Of a stretch of 64,000 nucleotides of DNA, positions 38,281-48,939 are shown one piece after another. A program made the position numbers and the translations under genes. Origin of the DNA: Nitrospirota bacterium (lineage in GTDB: Bacteria > Nitrospirota > Thermodesulfovibrionia > Thermodesulfovibrionales > UBA6898); the NCBI GenBank assembly GCA_024275975.1, contig JAJRYC010000083.1, positions 1-64,000 on the forward strand, read 5' to 3'. The notes beneath the pieces were generated by a model, which was given only the letters and a program-made list of their open reading frames with translations, was not told the origin of the DNA and made no database searches. Every line of letters starts with the position of its first letter. Within the stretch, counting starts at the first letter, position 1.

Positions 38281-39165
38281 CTATGTATTCTTATTCTTTT
38301 CTTTTTTATTCCTGTACATCTTCACGTCAGCCTCATTTAATGTCGCCAAAAGGTTATTAGAGTCATCGGATGTCGAACAGCCGAGACTGAAAGATATCAC
38401 GCAACCGAATTTTTGAGCGTTATTATTATTCCATCTAACAGTTTCTTCCCCTAGTCTCCTGGCTACCCTGGCGCTCTTTCCGCAACTGGTATTCATCATC
38501 AATACCATAAATTCATCACCCCCGAAACGGAATACAAGATCTGATTTGCGAACCGAATTTCTGATCAGGTTTGCGCTTTCAACCAGGATTTTATCTCCTG
38601 TCAGATGCCCCAGCGTATCGTTAATCTGTTTGAGATGGTCCATATCTATCATAATAAATGAGACGGCCTCGCCGTTTTTTTTAAGCCTCGCAAACTCCCG
38701 TTCAATCACCTCATTAAAGAAATGCCTGTTATACATACCGGTCAGATGGTCTATTATTGACAGCTCCCTGAGCCTGGAGGCCCTATTGTTGAGGTGGAAA
38801 ATAAGAGTATTTATATTTTCATAGAGGGTCCTTACAGGCTGCTCGGAAATAACCTTGAAAACCTCGCAATCAAAACAGGTATTGTATTTCTTCGAAAATT
38901 CACCCTGGACATCGCCATCGCAGATCGTGCCGCCCTGAAGCCAGCATCTGTAATTTCTGCTTTTATACGCCGGGCATTTTTTTCTTTTACATCCTTTAAT
39001 CTCCCAGCACCTGAGAGGTTTAAACTTCCTTGATAAATAGCTCCATCTTTCGACCGGAAGGGACATCTCAATTGTGCCCCTGATAATCTTCTCCAGATCA
39101 CTGTTGAGCTGCAATAAAAGATGGTTGTCATCTTTTCCCCCTGCTTTACTGTTTCTTACAACCAT
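38281..39165 (-). CDS. Diguanylate cyclase with N-terminal Cys-rich domain
   Basis: A 294-residue protein. Residues 130-290 form a GGDEF domain that makes cyclic di-GMP: DHLTGMYNRHFFNEVI, the active site RFGGDEFMVLM, and SFSLGCSTSDD. An I-site RxxD is not clear. The N-terminal part has CWEIKGCKRKKCPAYKSRNY and CWLQGGTICDGDVQ and CFDCEVFKVI: eight or more cysteines in a pattern (CWEx2GC...CPAY) found in other redox or metal sensor proteins of anaerobes. There is no membrane helix, so it probably senses a cytoplasmic metal or redox signal. The signal is unproven. Confidence 0.85.
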   Translation of the reverse strand: MVVRNSKAGGKDDNHLLLQLNSDLEKIIRGTIEMSLPVERWSYLSRKFKPLRCWEIKGCKRKKCPAYKSRNYRCWLQGGTICDGDVQGEFSKKYNTCFDCEVFKVISEQPVRTLYENINTLIFHLNNRASRLRELSIIDHLTGMYNRHFFNEVIEREFARLKKNGEAVSFIMIDMDHLKQINDTLGHLTGDKILVESANLIRNSVRKSDLVFRFGGDEFMVLMMNTSCGKSARVARRLGEETVRWNNNNAQKFGCVISFSLGCSTSDDSNNLLATLNEADVKMYRNKKEKNKNT

Positions 39166-39347
39166 ATTCCTTTACGATATAGTTAACCCCATATATCAAG
39201 TGGCAATAAAAACCTCTTTTCCCCTGGAAATCACCCCGGTTTTCAGAGCAATTATAAAGTTATATAATTGAATAAAGCAAACTTTTCAATCTTCGTCAAC
39301 AAAAAAATTCAACGCTGAACGTCCGAACATAACTCAGTCTCAACAGG

Positions 39348-41000
39348 TCATTTCATTATCGCGCCCTCATCCGCGGAACTTACAAGCTTCGCATACCTTG
39401 CCAGGTAGCCCCCCTTTATTTTCGGCAACGGCCTCTTCCATCTCTTCATCCTCTCTGTTATCACTTTCTGTGACAAACGGACGTTCAGACTTCTTTCAGG
39501 AATATCAATCTTTATCCTGTCCCCGGCTTTAACTATCGCAAGGAGGCCGCCTTCCATCGCTTCCGGCGAGATATGCCCGATGCAGGGACCTCTCGTCCCT
39601 CCGGAGAACCTTCCATCTGTAATGAGCGCAACGGATTCACTCAGTCCCATGCCGGCTATCGCGGAAGTGGGAGAGAGCATTTCACGCATGCCCGGCCCTC
39701 CCTTGGGGCCCTCATACCTGATTACAACCACATGGCCCGATTTTACTTTCCCGGCAAGGATAGCCTTCATAACGTCTTCCTCTGAGTTGAAAACGATCGC
39801 GGACCCTTCGAATTTCATCATCTTCCCGCTGACAGCGGACTGTTTCACTACACATCCGCCAGGCGCCAGATTACCCTTCATTATTGCAATTCCGCCCTCT
39901 TTTTGATGGGGTTTATTCAACGGCCTTATAACCTCTTCATCGTTTATAGCGGCCTTATCCGCAATATCGAACACCTTTTTCCCCGATACCGTAATATTGT
40001 TATTTATTCTGTCCCTTAATCTCTTTAATACCGCCGGAATGCCACCGGCGTAATGGAGGTCTTCGAGATAATGTACGCCGCCGGGCAGCATATCCGCTAT
40101 ATGAGGAGATGTTCTGCTGAGTTCGTCAAATTTAGCCAGGGGCAGATTTATGCCGACATCATGAGCAATAGCGGGAATATGAAGCACGGTATTTGTCGAG
40201 CCGCCAAGCGCCATATCAACACGGACGGCGTTCTCAAACGCCTTCATATTCATTATCTTTCTTGGAGTGATATTCTTCTTGACAAGCGCTACAATTCTTC
40301 TCCCGCTCTCAAATGCGATTCTCCTCTTCTCGGATGAAACGGCCAGGGCGGTAGCGCAAAACTGAAGACTCATGCCAAGCGCCTCCGTAACACATGCCAT
40401 GGTATTTGCCGTATACATGCCCTGACATGAACCGGCCCCGGGACAGGCGCACATTTCAAGCTCTTCAAGCTCTTCCTCTTTTATCAGACCTTTTTTATAT
40501 TTTCCTATCGCCTCGAAAGTATCATTTACAAGTGAAAGTCTCCGTCCATGAAGGCGTCCTGATAACATCGGCCCCGCCGTGACCACTATCGACGGTATAT
40601 TTATTCTTCCGGCGGCCATAAGCATTCCCGGCGTAATCTTATCACAGTTCGTCAAAAGCACAAGCCCGTCAAGCTGATGGGCCTGAGCAACTGTTTCAAC
40701 CATATCAGCTATCAGTTCCCTTGACGCGAGCGAATAGTGCATCCCCTTGTGTCCCATGGCTATTCCATCACAAACACCCGGCACACCAAAGAAAAACGGA
40801 TAACCGCCCCCCGTATGGACTCCCTTTTCTATAAATCTTTCCAGGTCTCTCATGCCGACATGACCTGGAATCAAATCAGTGAAGCTCGTAGCTACACCGA
40901 TAAAGGGCTTCCCCATCTCGGACTTTGAAATTCCCGTCGCATAAAGAAGTGCCCTGTGCGGAAGACGCTCAAGTCCCTCTTTTATTGTTTTGCTTCTCAT
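39348..41000 (-). CDS. ilvD: Dihydroxy-acid dehydratase
   Basis: IlvD dehydrates 2,3-dihydroxy-3-methylbutyrate or valerate with an iron-sulfur cluster, the step after IlvC. The 550-residue protein has [36 protein letters not shown] with cluster cysteines, [16 protein letters not shown], and [21 protein letters not shown]. Normal length. It lies separately from the ilvBNC genes, after the GGDEF gene, with its own start; the small DUF465 gene lies upstream. Confidence 0.95.
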   Translation of the reverse strand: MRSKTIKEGLERLPHRALLYATGISKSEMGKPFIGVATSFTDLIPGHVGMRDLERFIEKGVHTGGGYPFFFGVPGVCDGIAMGHKGMHYSLASRELIADMVETVAQAHQLDGLVLLTNCDKITPGMLMAAGRINIPSIVVTAGPMLSGRLHGRRLSLVNDTFEAIGKYKKGLIKEEELEELEMCACPGAGSCQGMYTANTMACVTEALGMSLQFCATALAVSSEKRRIAFESGRRIVALVKKNITPRKIMNMKAFENAVRVDMALGGSTNTVLHIPAIAHDVGINLPLAKFDELSRTSPHIADMLPGGVHYLEDLHYAGGIPAVLKRLRDRINNNITVSGKKVFDIADKAAINDEEVIRPLNKPHQKEGGIAIMKGNLAPGGCVVKQSAVSGKMMKFEGSAIVFNSEEDVMKAILAGKVKSGHVVVIRYEGPKGGPGMREMLSPTSAIAGMGLSESVALITDGRFSGGTRGPCIGHISPEAMEGGLLAIVKAGDRIKIDIPERSLNVRLSQKVITERMKRWKRPLPKIKGGYLARYAKLVSSADEGAIMK

Positions 41001-41082
41001 GGTGACTATAATCCCCCCCGAATCCTGAATCCGGCAGCCGGGCGCAAGAAAACTCCGGTCTTCGTCGCCTGCGGCTATCGGA

Positions 41083-41313
41083 TTAATTCTCTGTAGTTTC
41101 TTTTTTGAAATCCCTTATCATTGCAGCCATCCTGTCTTTCCTGAACAGTTTCTCTTTCTGTAATTTTTTTCTTTCGATCTCCTGCTCGGCAGAAAGATAA
41201 ATGTTTTTGTCTATAGCTGCCAGTACGCCTTCAAGACTCTTATGTTCCTCACTAAGTTTCTTGAATTCCGAATTTTCTTTTTTCAGACTCTCAATGATCT
41301 CTTGCTCTTTCAA
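41083..41313 (-). CDS. DUF465 (YdcH-like) small protein
   Basis: A 76-residue, highly charged all-helical protein with two helices joined by a short turn, the DUF465/YdcH pattern (L-x-EH-x3-[18 protein letters not shown], then [18 protein letters not shown]). The family occurs widely and has no known activity. A good GGAGGAG binding site precedes the ATG. Confidence 0.75.
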   Translation of the reverse strand: MKEQEIIESLKKENSEFKKLSEEHKSLEGVLAAIDKNIYLSAEQEIERKKLQKEKLFRKDRMAAMIRDFKKETTEN

Positions 41314-41536
41314 GTTCTCCTCCTCATATGGAAATTTTTTTTAAACAAGGCATATAAAAACACAAATCAAGGTTCCGGTAAAAAAACTTCAGAAAGAAAC
41401 CTTACCTTCCTATGAGATTGACAATTTACAGGGAAACTCAAAAAAACTTCTCGCATGCGTTAATATAGGATAAAACTTTCAGATTAAATTATCAATCCAT
41501 AAATTTACTTAACTTAATTATGTGCCCGGGATTGCC

Positions 41537-42022
41537 TTATTTTTCTTCAATTATGACCTTTATTTCTATCCTTTCCTCCGGGTTGTCCCGCATGTCCCTC
41601 GGCTGGCTTACTATTGTATCCGCCACCTCCATCCCCGAGACCACTTCCCCGAAGGCCGTATACTGTCCGTCAAGAAACAGCGCGTCCGCCACGCATATGA
41701 AAAACTGGGAGCCGGCGCTATCAGGGTCGGCCGACCTCGCCATCGACAGCACCCCCCTCTTATGCGGCTTATCGTTAAACTCCGCCTTCAACTGATATTC
41801 CGGACCACCCATACCATGTTTTGACCTGTCCGCTTCCTTTGAATTCGGATCGCCGCACTGTATCATAAACTCCGGGATGACCCTGTGAAATATCGTACCG
41901 TCATAAAAACCCTTTTTCGCCAGATCGATAAAGTTTTTTACGTGACCGGGCGCCAGGTCGGGGAAAAAACTCAGCTCCATATTTCCGAATTTTGTCTCTA
42001 TCACCGCTCTTGTCCTGCTCAT
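41537..42022 (-). CDS. Cyclophilin-type peptidyl-prolyl cis-trans isomerase
   Basis: A 161-residue cytoplasmic cyclophilin that catalyses proline isomerisation in folding proteins. Motifs: ETKFGNMELSFFPDLAPG, FHRVIPEFMIQCGDP, MARSADPDSAGSQFFI and the closing DTIVSQPRD. The catalytic arginine (FHRV) and the substrate-contacting QFFI are present; the usual tryptophan of cyclosporin binding is replaced by F in DALFLDGQYTAFGEV. I place the start at ATG 42022, not 42064, because AAGGAG stands seven bases before it. Confidence 0.9.
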   Translation of the reverse strand: MSRTRAVIETKFGNMELSFFPDLAPGHVKNFIDLAKKGFYDGTIFHRVIPEFMIQCGDPNSKEADRSKHGMGGPEYQLKAEFNDKPHKRGVLSMARSADPDSAGSQFFICVADALFLDGQYTAFGEVVSGMEVADTIVSQPRDMRDNPEERIEIKVIIEEK

Positions 42023-42100
42023 CTTACAATCTCCTTTTTGAAAATATTTTGTAATAGTTAACAATCCACCTGTTTATCTATTTCTGTTCTATATATATCT

Positions 42101-43144
42101 TTAAATATGAGCGTCTTTTATTCCCTTGAAAACAATATCCCTTAACGCGTCTATGAAAAGAGGCGATGTATTTAATGATTCAACCCTCTCCAGCCTCATT
42201 CCCAGCGCCTCCGCCATATTTTTATACAGCATATCAATTTCATAAAGGGTTTCTATATGGTCTGATACAAAACTGATCGGTACTACGAGAATATTTTTTA
42301 TTCCCTTTTGAGCGAGACTCCTGATCATTTCATCCGTTGAGGGTTCCAGCCACTTCACCGGTACGCTCCTGGATTGATATGAAAGATCCCATCCGATATC
42401 GATTCTCCCGGTTATCTCTCTTATCGTCCCCATCAACTGATCAACATAAGGGTCTCCTTCCTCGATAAATTTCACGGGAAGGCCGTGAGCACTGAAGAGC
42501 AGATGTATATTCCGTTCCGGCCCGCCACCGCCCCGAGGATTATCATTAAACAATTCAAAACCTTTTTTTATCACATCAACAACCGCATCGATATACAGAG
42601 GGTGTTTGAACCACGACGTTATATTGACAACTTCCAGAGGATAACGGGAAGAAATATCTCTTAACCTGGAAAACGAAGAACCGGCTGTCGCATCGGAATA
42701 TTGAGGATAGAGACTCAGGGCAATAAGTCTTCCGATCCCGTCATTACAGATTTTCGGCACCACGTCATCGATCAAAGGATGCCAGTAGCGCATACCGACA
42801 TAAACCCTGAATATTTCTCCCCGCGTCCTTCCGGCTTGCGCCCCTTCTCCCGGGATATTCCCTGGCATAGCGGTGTTGAGCGCCATCTCCAGTGCCTCTG
42901 CCTGGGCCGATGTGATATCCAGAATCGGCGATTTTCCACCTATCCGCTTATAGGCCTCCGCTGTCTTCCCCGCCCTCAGAGAAGAGATAATCCAGGCAAT
43001 TGGCTTCTGCATGAACGACGGCCCGAGCCTGATTATTTCCCTGTCCGAGAAGAGATTGAACAAAAAAGGTCTTACTGCTTCAAGAGAATCAGGGCCTCCG
43101 AGGTTCAGAAGCAGTACGCCTGTCTGTTTGTCATCAGATGTCAA
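42101..43144 (-). CDS. hemH: Ferrochelatase
   Basis: HemH inserts iron into a porphyrin, the last step of haem (or coproheme) synthesis. The 347-residue protein has TGVLLLNLGGPDSLEAVRPF, RLIALSLYPQYSDATAGSSF, the catalytic histidine in HLLFSAHGLPVKFIEEGDPY, and NILVVPISFVSDHIETLYEID with the acidic partner. It lies 38 bases after hemE and probably shares its transcript. Confidence 0.93.
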   Translation of the reverse strand: MTSDDKQTGVLLLNLGGPDSLEAVRPFLFNLFSDREIIRLGPSFMQKPIAWIISSLRAGKTAEAYKRIGGKSPILDITSAQAEALEMALNTAMPGNIPGEGAQAGRTRGEIFRVYVGMRYWHPLIDDVVPKICNDGIGRLIALSLYPQYSDATAGSSFSRLRDISSRYPLEVVNITSWFKHPLYIDAVVDVIKKGFELFNDNPRGGGGPERNIHLLFSAHGLPVKFIEEGDPYVDQLMGTIREITGRIDIGWDLSYQSRSVPVKWLEPSTDEMIRSLAQKGIKNILVVPISFVSDHIETLYEIDMLYKNMAEALGMRLERVESLNTSPLFIDALRDIVFKGIKDAHI

Positions 43145-43182
43145 TGTACGTTTTGATATCCTTTTCGATTACTCGACAGACC

Positions 43183-44214
43183 TTATGTCTTTCCGCTCAG
43201 TCTATGGACCGCCTCGACCATGGCAACCGCATTAGCAACATCGGTCTCGGGAAGGATTCCATGTCCAAGATTAAATATGTGTCCGCGCGAGGAAGACGCC
43301 TTGTCCATAATATCCCTGACCCTTTCTTCTATCCTGTCCCCCGGTCCAAGCAGCACACACGGGTCAAGATTACCCTGAACGGATACTTTTTTGCCGAGGC
43401 GCTTTACCGCGCCGCCCATATCGACCCTCCAGTCTATTCCTATAACATCAGCTCCGGCCCCCTTGATTATATCCAGAAGACCGGCGCAGTTATTAACAAA
43501 ATAAATAACCGGCGCACCCAGCGGCTTTATCGCCTTTATGACTGTTTTAATGTACGGGAAGATGATCCTCTCGTAATCCAGCGGGGACAGGATGCCCGCC
43601 CATGAGTCAAAAAGCTGGACCACCTGCGCTCCGGCCCTTATCTGTGATGAAAGATAACCGATGACCGTAGAGGTAATTTTATCCATAAGTGAACTGAAAA
43701 GTTCAGGGTCACTGTACATCATTGTCTTTGTATGGATAAAATTCCTGGAACTCCCGCCTTCTATAATATAAGTCGCAAGAGTAAACGGTGCACCTGAAAA
43801 TCCGATCAGCGGGACCCTGTTCTCGAGTTCCCGCCTCAAAATCTTTATCGTCTCCAGTACAAAGGGCATGCTTTCTTCGGTATCGGGTATTATCAATCTG
43901 TCTACATCCGATTTATTCCTGACTGGTTTTCTGAACACTGGACCTTTTTTCTCCAGAAATCTGAGATGCATTCCCATAGCTTCGACAGGAATAAGAATGT
44001 CGGAAAAAAGTATCGCTGCGTCAACACCAAGAACATCCACGGGCTGCAATGAAACTTCCGCCGCCAATTCCGGGGTCTTGCAGAGCGTTAAAAAATCAAC
44101 TCTGGAGCGGATTTTCTGATATTCCTTCATATACCTGCCCGCCTGCCGCATCAGCCAGACCGGAGTATAGTCGACTTTTTCTCCCAGGCACGCCTTAATA
44201 AATGTATCGTTCAT
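43183..44214 (-). CDS. hemE: Uroporphyrinogen decarboxylase
   Basis: HemE removes four carboxyls from uroporphyrinogen III to give coproporphyrinogen III. The 343-residue protein shows [20 protein letters not shown], the aspartate-containing [33 protein letters not shown], and the C-terminal [16 protein letters not shown]. Complete. Its ATG overlaps the stop of the radical SAM gene (ATGA). Confidence 0.95.
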   Translation of the reverse strand: MNDTFIKACLGEKVDYTPVWLMRQAGRYMKEYQKIRSRVDFLTLCKTPELAAEVSLQPVDVLGVDAAILFSDILIPVEAMGMHLRFLEKKGPVFRKPVRNKSDVDRLIIPDTEESMPFVLETIKILRRELENRVPLIGFSGAPFTLATYIIEGGSSRNFIHTKTMMYSDPELFSSLMDKITSTVIGYLSSQIRAGAQVVQLFDSWAGILSPLDYERIIFPYIKTVIKAIKPLGAPVIYFVNNCAGLLDIIKGAGADVIGIDWRVDMGGAVKRLGKKVSVQGNLDPCVLLGPGDRIEERVRDIMDKASSSRGHIFNLGHGILPETDVANAVAMVEAVHRLSGKT

Positions 44215-45314
44215 TCTTCAACCCTCTTTCTCATTTTGATCGGTATATAACTGCAAAACGGCTCCTCTTCCAGGTAGTCTCCATAAACGGAATAAGCCCT
44301 TGCCCTGCAACCTCCGCATACGTTTATATATTCACACGAACCGCATCTACCCTTATATTTTTTAAAATCCCTCAGGTCCCTGGAAAGTTCGGAATCCTCC
44401 CATATGTCCCTGAAAGACTTCTCTCTTATATTCCCCGCCGGTTTCGGGAAATAGCTGCAAGGCAGCACATTGCCGTCTACATCAATCAGACAGATAACCT
44501 GTCCGGCTATACAGCCCTTTGCTCCGCCCGTGGAGAATTTAAGTGTGCGCTTCCTGAATTTGACCCCTTTCTTCCTGGATTGCTGTAATACGATCCTGTA
44601 ATAATGGGGCGCACACGTGGGCCTGACCAGCATTGTTTCCTCTTCATTTTCCATATCAAAGTGCCAGCCGAGTATCTCTTCGTATTTTTCCTTAGGTATA
44701 AGCTCATTCATGATCTCCTCACCCCTGCCGGTAGGGACGACCATGAACATATACCAGGCTGTTGCGCCGAGATCTTTGGCCAGCCTGTATACTTTGGGTA
44801 TTTCGTCCATGTTCCTCTTTGTAAAAGAGGAGTTAATGATAAATTCAATATTATGTTTTCTGAAGAGTCCAGCGGCATTTATAGTACCCGCAAAAGCGCC
44901 CTTCTGATTCCTGAAATTGTCATGCGCTTCTTCTTCGGCACCGTCTAGGCTCAAAGAGACAATCCTGATGCCCGAATCCTTTATCTTTTCGCATATTTCA
45001 TCCGTCACAAGCGTACCGTTTGTCGCAAGGCACATCCTGAGTCCCTTGTCCGTGCCATATCTGGCAATCTCAAAGACATCATTCCTTACGAGCGGCTCAC
45101 CCCCGGAAAGGACCATGACCGGCCTCGCATAGCCGACTATATCATCTATAATTCTGAATGCCTCGGTTATCGGAAAATCCGGATGACCATCCGCTTCAGG
45201 TTCGGATGAAGAGCGACAGTGAATACACCTCAGATTACATCTCCTGGTGATCTCCCATGCTATCCATTTAGGTGTAAATTCCATTGTTTGATCTCGGCGG
45301 CGCCCGGAATTCAT
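44211..45314 (-). CDS. Radical SAM/SPASM enzyme of haem biosynthesis type (AhbC/AhbD/NirJ-like)
   Basis: A 367-residue radical SAM protein. The SAM-binding [4Fe-4S] site is [15 protein letters not shown], followed by [14 protein letters not shown]. The C-terminal SPASM region carries further cysteines: [20 protein letters not shown], and [19 protein letters not shown] for auxiliary clusters. The middle [13 protein letters not shown] is shared with the haem-pathway group that includes AhbC, AhbD and NirJ. Coupling to hemE and then hemH supports a porphyrin substrate, though which (sirohaem branch or coproporphyrin decarboxylation) cannot be fixed. The start could be the second ATG (residue 11, MEFTPKW), where the conserved domain begins. 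Confidence 0.82.
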   Translation of the reverse strand: MNSGRRRDQTMEFTPKWIAWEITRRCNLRCIHCRSSSEPEADGHPDFPITEAFRIIDDIVGYARPVMVLSGGEPLVRNDVFEIARYGTDKGLRMCLATNGTLVTDEICEKIKDSGIRIVSLSLDGAEEEAHDNFRNQKGAFAGTINAAGLFRKHNIEFIINSSFTKRNMDEIPKVYRLAKDLGATAWYMFMVVPTGRGEEIMNELIPKEKYEEILGWHFDMENEEETMLVRPTCAPHYYRIVLQQSRKKGVKFRKRTLKFSTGGAKGCIAGQVICLIDVDGNVLPCSYFPKPAGNIREKSFRDIWEDSELSRDLRDFKKYKGRCGSCEYINVCGGCRARAYSVYGDYLEEEPFCSYIPIKMRKRVEE

Positions 45315-45323
45315 GCAGATTTA

Positions 45324-46982
45324 TTATACATTTACGTCAGCAATTTTTCCAAAGACGATATCTTCCATCGCTTTAAGCAACGGCTTGAGGGTTTCTCTGT
45401 CCATGGCTGAAATGGCGATTGAGTTAAAACGCTTTGAAAGGTTCAGGACTTCATCTTCATCCAGTCTGTCGGCCTTGTTGAATACAAGGATCACCTTCCT
45501 GTCGGAGAGATCAAGATCCGAGAGAACCCGTTCCACCGATGCCATATGCTGCTCGAATCTCGGATTGGATATATCCACGATATGAAGAAGCAGGTCCGCA
45601 TCTTCAAGCTCTTCGAGTGTCGCCCTGAATGCCGACATTAAATCCTTCGGAAGGTCCCGGATAAACCCCACCGTGTCCGTAATCACAACTTCACGTTCAC
45701 GCGGGAATCTCAGCCGCCTGCTTGCCGTATCCAGCGTTGCGAACAACTTGTCCTCAACAAACGTCCTGCTTTCCGTCAGGGCGTTCAGCAACGTCGATTT
45801 TCCCGCGTTTGTATAACCTACAATCGAAACAATCGGTATCTGTTTCTGAACACGCCTTGCTTTCCTCTGCATTCTGGCCTTGCTTAACGTCTTTAATTCT
45901 TTTTCGAGCAGGACGATTTTGTCCCTGACCCGTCTCCTGTCGATTTCGAGTTTCATCTCTCCCGGTCCCCGTCCGCCTACTCCGCCCATCAGCCGTGACA
46001 TGGCCGTACCTTTTCCCGTCAGCCTGGGCAACCTGTATTTAAGCTGCGCCAGTTCAACCTGGACCTTTCCGTCCCTGCTGTGGGCGCGCCCCGCGAATAT
46101 ATCGAGTATAAGCTGAGAACGATCGATGACCTTCAGTTCAGTGAGATTGCTTATGGCTTTTATCTGGGACGGTGTCAAATCCTGGTCAAAGACCAGAAGT
46201 GTCGCACCCTTGTTCATGGCGGTTATCAGAAGCTCCCTGATCTTCCCGGCGCCCATCAGATACCCTGGATTTATCTCTTTAGTCCTCTGAATGATTTCGT
46301 CAAGCACAATCAGATCGCTTGATAATGCAAGTTCTTTCAGTTCTTCCATGGAATCCTCCTGCTCGTGCCTGGGCCTTGTCGAGACGCTCACCAATATGGC
46401 TTTTTCTCTCATGGACATCCCGCCCTTATGTCCGGATGCTTCAGCACTTCCGATTCCTCTTTCCCGCTCTATTTCTTCCTCAAGCGTCGAAATAAAAGAG
46501 TCGAATTCGAACCTGCAATCATAGAAATTCTCCGGGGGAAGGACTTCATAGGTCTGTTCCGCCGCATGGGGGCTGAGGTGGGCGATATGAATCCTTGACG
46601 GCCTGCCGTTACTGATGCCGATGGCGGCAATAACATCAAATCTCAGGAGAGCAAGATCGGTTAAATCATCCTGGTTCAAAGCCTCGTCATTTAAATGGGT
46701 ATGTATAAATCTCAGACCCCTCAGTATCTTTCTGCCTAAAGGGTAATCATCAAGCGGCGGGATAAATATTCCTTTTGCATCACCGACAATTACATGCGTC
46801 ACAACGCCTTTCCTTGAAATCAGAAGACCTGTCTGGCGGTTTATTTCGGATGATATTCCGGCAAGATAGGCGGCAAGCTCAGCGGTTATCAGTCCACCAT
46901 GCACTTTTCTTCTATATATTTTTTCAAGGGCGTACATCTGACTCTTCTTGAGTCCGGTTAATTTTCCGTACAGGGTGGCTAT
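45324..46982 (-). CDS. hflX: GTPase HflX (start codon apparently ATA)
   Basis: HflX is a ribosome-associated GTPase that splits stalled ribosomes. It shows an extra N-terminal domain (about 180 residues), the HflX domain with ELAQLKYRLPRLTGKG and GGVGGRGPGEMKLEIDRR, and the G domain: SIVGYTNAGKSTLLNAL, DTVGFIRDLP, VFNKADRLD. The first ATG of the frame (46937) lies too far in: the codons before it, TLYGKLTGLKKSQ, are the conserved start of the N-domain. They trace back to ATA 46980-46982, which has a GGAGG six bases upstream. The real start is thus ATA (perhaps ATG before a G-to-A change). Complete C-terminus. Confidence 0.9.
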   Translation of the reverse strand: MATLYGKLTGLKKSQMYALEKIYRRKVHGGLITAELAAYLAGISSEINRQTGLLISRKGVVTHVIVGDAKGIFIPPLDDYPLGRKILRGLRFIHTHLNDEALNQDDLTDLALLRFDVIAAIGISNGRPSRIHIAHLSPHAAEQTYEVLPPENFYDCRFEFDSFISTLEEEIERERGIGSAEASGHKGGMSMREKAILVSVSTRPRHEQEDSMEELKELALSSDLIVLDEIIQRTKEINPGYLMGAGKIRELLITAMNKGATLLVFDQDLTPSQIKAISNLTELKVIDRSQLILDIFAGRAHSRDGKVQVELAQLKYRLPRLTGKGTAMSRLMGGVGGRGPGEMKLEIDRRRVRDKIVLLEKELKTLSKARMQRKARRVQKQIPIVSIVGYTNAGKSTLLNALTESRTFVEDKLFATLDTASRRLRFPREREVVITDTVGFIRDLPKDLMSAFRATLEELEDADLLLHIVDISNPRFEQHMASVERVLSDLDLSDRKVILVFNKADRLDEDEVLNLSKRFNSIAISAMDRETLKPLLKAMEDIVFGKIADVNV

Positions 46983-47115
46983 GTTAATCCTCCAGAAAGA
47001 ATTTATTTTTCAGCCGGGCGGGAAGAAATTCTTCCGGTCACAAATATCTCGATATATTACTTCATAGTATAAAAATTTTCCGGGCTAAAGACAGAGACAC
47101 GACATAATAAACGGC

Positions 47116-48774
47116 TTAAATTTTAAACCTTTTTATCTCAGAGGAAATCTCCCTGGTCTCGGATTCAAACAATCTCAGGTTCTCTTTCAGCCCTTTTATG
47201 TATACCGAGCAATTATCGTGGATTTCAGCTATTTTGCTTATTGAAAAAAGAATATTTGAGCTTAAATCCCGCTGGTTTTTCAGCGAGGCGTCTATCTGCC
47301 CGGCAATCGCAACTATATTTTCGATGGAGTCGGCAATCATCCTGACCGTGGCTGTCTGGTCTTTTACGGCATGTTCACTGGATGCCGCCATCCCCCTGAT
47401 CTGCTCGCAGGATTCACTGACCATCAGGCTGCCCTTGCCGTGCTCCTTCGTCGCGTTGGATATATGCTCTATCTGCAGGGTGTTATTCCTGACCGCGTCT
47501 GTTATCTGCTTAACCGCCTTTGTCTGCTCAACAGTCGCCCTCTGGATAAACTTGGCCATTGTAGACGCCGTTGCCGAACTCTCCACTATGCTCTCAAGAA
47601 CGTCCCTGGCATCTCTCACAAAGTCGACCCCTTTGTCGACATTCCGTATCCCGACGGATGTAAGTTCAACGCATGATTTCGTCTCGTTCTGAATGGAAGA
47701 TACCAGGCTGGCTATTTCATTAGTAGAAAAAGACGTCCTTTCCGCCAGATTTTTTATCTCATCCGCGACAACGGCAAACGGCTTTCCGTGTTCCCCCGCC
47801 TTTGCCGCGAGTATGGCCGCGTTAATAGCAAGCAGATTTGTCTGGTCCGCGACCTCACCGATCACGTTGAGTATACGACCGATCTCTTTTGATCTTGTAT
47901 ATAATACGTTTATGGCCTTTGCGATGTCATCCATACTCTGCTTGATATTATCCATACCGGTGAAAACATCATCTATGGCCTTCATTCCCTTGTCCGATGA
48001 ATCCATGGTCGCTTTCTCGGACTGCCGGGCGGATTCATAGGCCTTCTGCTCAACCTCCCTGACGGTGCTGTTAATTTCAGAAAGAGAAGAAGCGGCCTCT
48101 TCAGAGGATAAGGAAAGCGCATCAAGACTCATAACGATCTCCCTGATTGTCGCCGCCATCTCTTCAATAGAAGAAACCGTTGTATCGGTCGATTTGGAGA
48201 AGACATTGGAAGTTTTCGCGATTTTCTCTATGTTCGCGGACATCCTGGTAATTGAAGAGGATGTATTGCCGGCTGAATTCGACAACTCTTCAGTGCTTGA
48301 TGAAATACTTTTTATGTAATCATTCAGATGTTCGATATCCTCAATGGTTCTCTCCAGTGCGCTGTTTTGATCTTCGATCCCAATGTGAAACTTTTCTGAA
48401 TTCAAAATTAAATTATCGGTCGTCTTTAATAATAAATCTATTGTCGTGCTTATTTTGAAGATTTCGTTTCGCAGATTCCGGGTTACATTATTGACTGAAT
48501 CGCCCAGCAACGCCAGTTCATCTCCGCCCTCAACATCGATCATATGCGTCAGGTTCCCGGAAGATATCTCATCAACGGTTTTAAGTGTTATCGTGATACG
48601 GTCCTTCAGCGTCATATTAAAAAAAACATACATCAGAATCATGGCTGAAATAAAACATATTAAAGCCACTAAGTAGGAGCGGGAATATGTTGAAATGAAG
48701 ATTGATGCCGAAAAGACAGCGCCCGTTGTAGCAAGCAGCTTTGTTGTGAGAGATGCCTTTTTTAATATATTCAT
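47116..48774 (-). CDS. Methyl-accepting chemotaxis protein
   Basis: A 552-residue chemoreceptor. Two adjacent hydrophobic segments near the N-terminus ([16 protein letters not shown] and [19 protein letters not shown]) enclose only a short loop, so there is no periplasmic sensor domain. A HAMP-like linker follows ([21 protein letters not shown]) and a long coiled coil with the signalling hairpin [20 protein letters not shown] and [20 protein letters not shown]. In the hairpin I-L replaces the usual IEAARAGE. It probably senses an intracellular or membrane signal and acts through CheW/CheA. I chose ATG 48774; the longer frame would start inside a promoter -35 (TTGACA). Confidence 0.88.
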   Translation of the reverse strand: MNILKKASLTTKLLATTGAVFSASIFISTYSRSYLVALICFISAMILMYVFFNMTLKDRITITLKTVDEISSGNLTHMIDVEGGDELALLGDSVNNVTRNLRNEIFKISTTIDLLLKTTDNLILNSEKFHIGIEDQNSALERTIEDIEHLNDYIKSISSSTEELSNSAGNTSSSITRMSANIEKIAKTSNVFSKSTDTTVSSIEEMAATIREIVMSLDALSLSSEEAASSLSEINSTVREVEQKAYESARQSEKATMDSSDKGMKAIDDVFTGMDNIKQSMDDIAKAINVLYTRSKEIGRILNVIGEVADQTNLLAINAAILAAKAGEHGKPFAVVADEIKNLAERTSFSTNEIASLVSSIQNETKSCVELTSVGIRNVDKGVDFVRDARDVLESIVESSATASTMAKFIQRATVEQTKAVKQITDAVRNNTLQIEHISNATKEHGKGSLMVSESCEQIRGMAASSEHAVKDQTATVRMIADSIENIVAIAGQIDASLKNQRDLSSNILFSISKIAEIHDNCSVYIKGLKENLRLFESETREISSEIKRFKI

Positions 48775-48806
48775 AATATTTCTGTGAAGTTTTACTCTCT
48801 TTGAAA

Positions 48807-48834
48807 GATATAATACGTATTCCTTTTTTGTCAA
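48807..48834 (-). promoter_or_regulatory. Probable promoter of the chemoreceptor gene
   Basis: TTGACA at 48834-48829 and TATATC at 48812-48807, spacing 16, on the minus strand, about 35 bases before the start at 48774. Confidence 0.5.
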
Positions 48835-48939
48835 TAATTTCTTATAATCATGGTAATCCCGGTATTGTTTCCGGGAAAGTCAATGAAATACCCGGCAGCA
48901 GTGCCGGGAGGGATTCTTTTATTAAGAGAGGAACGGTCG

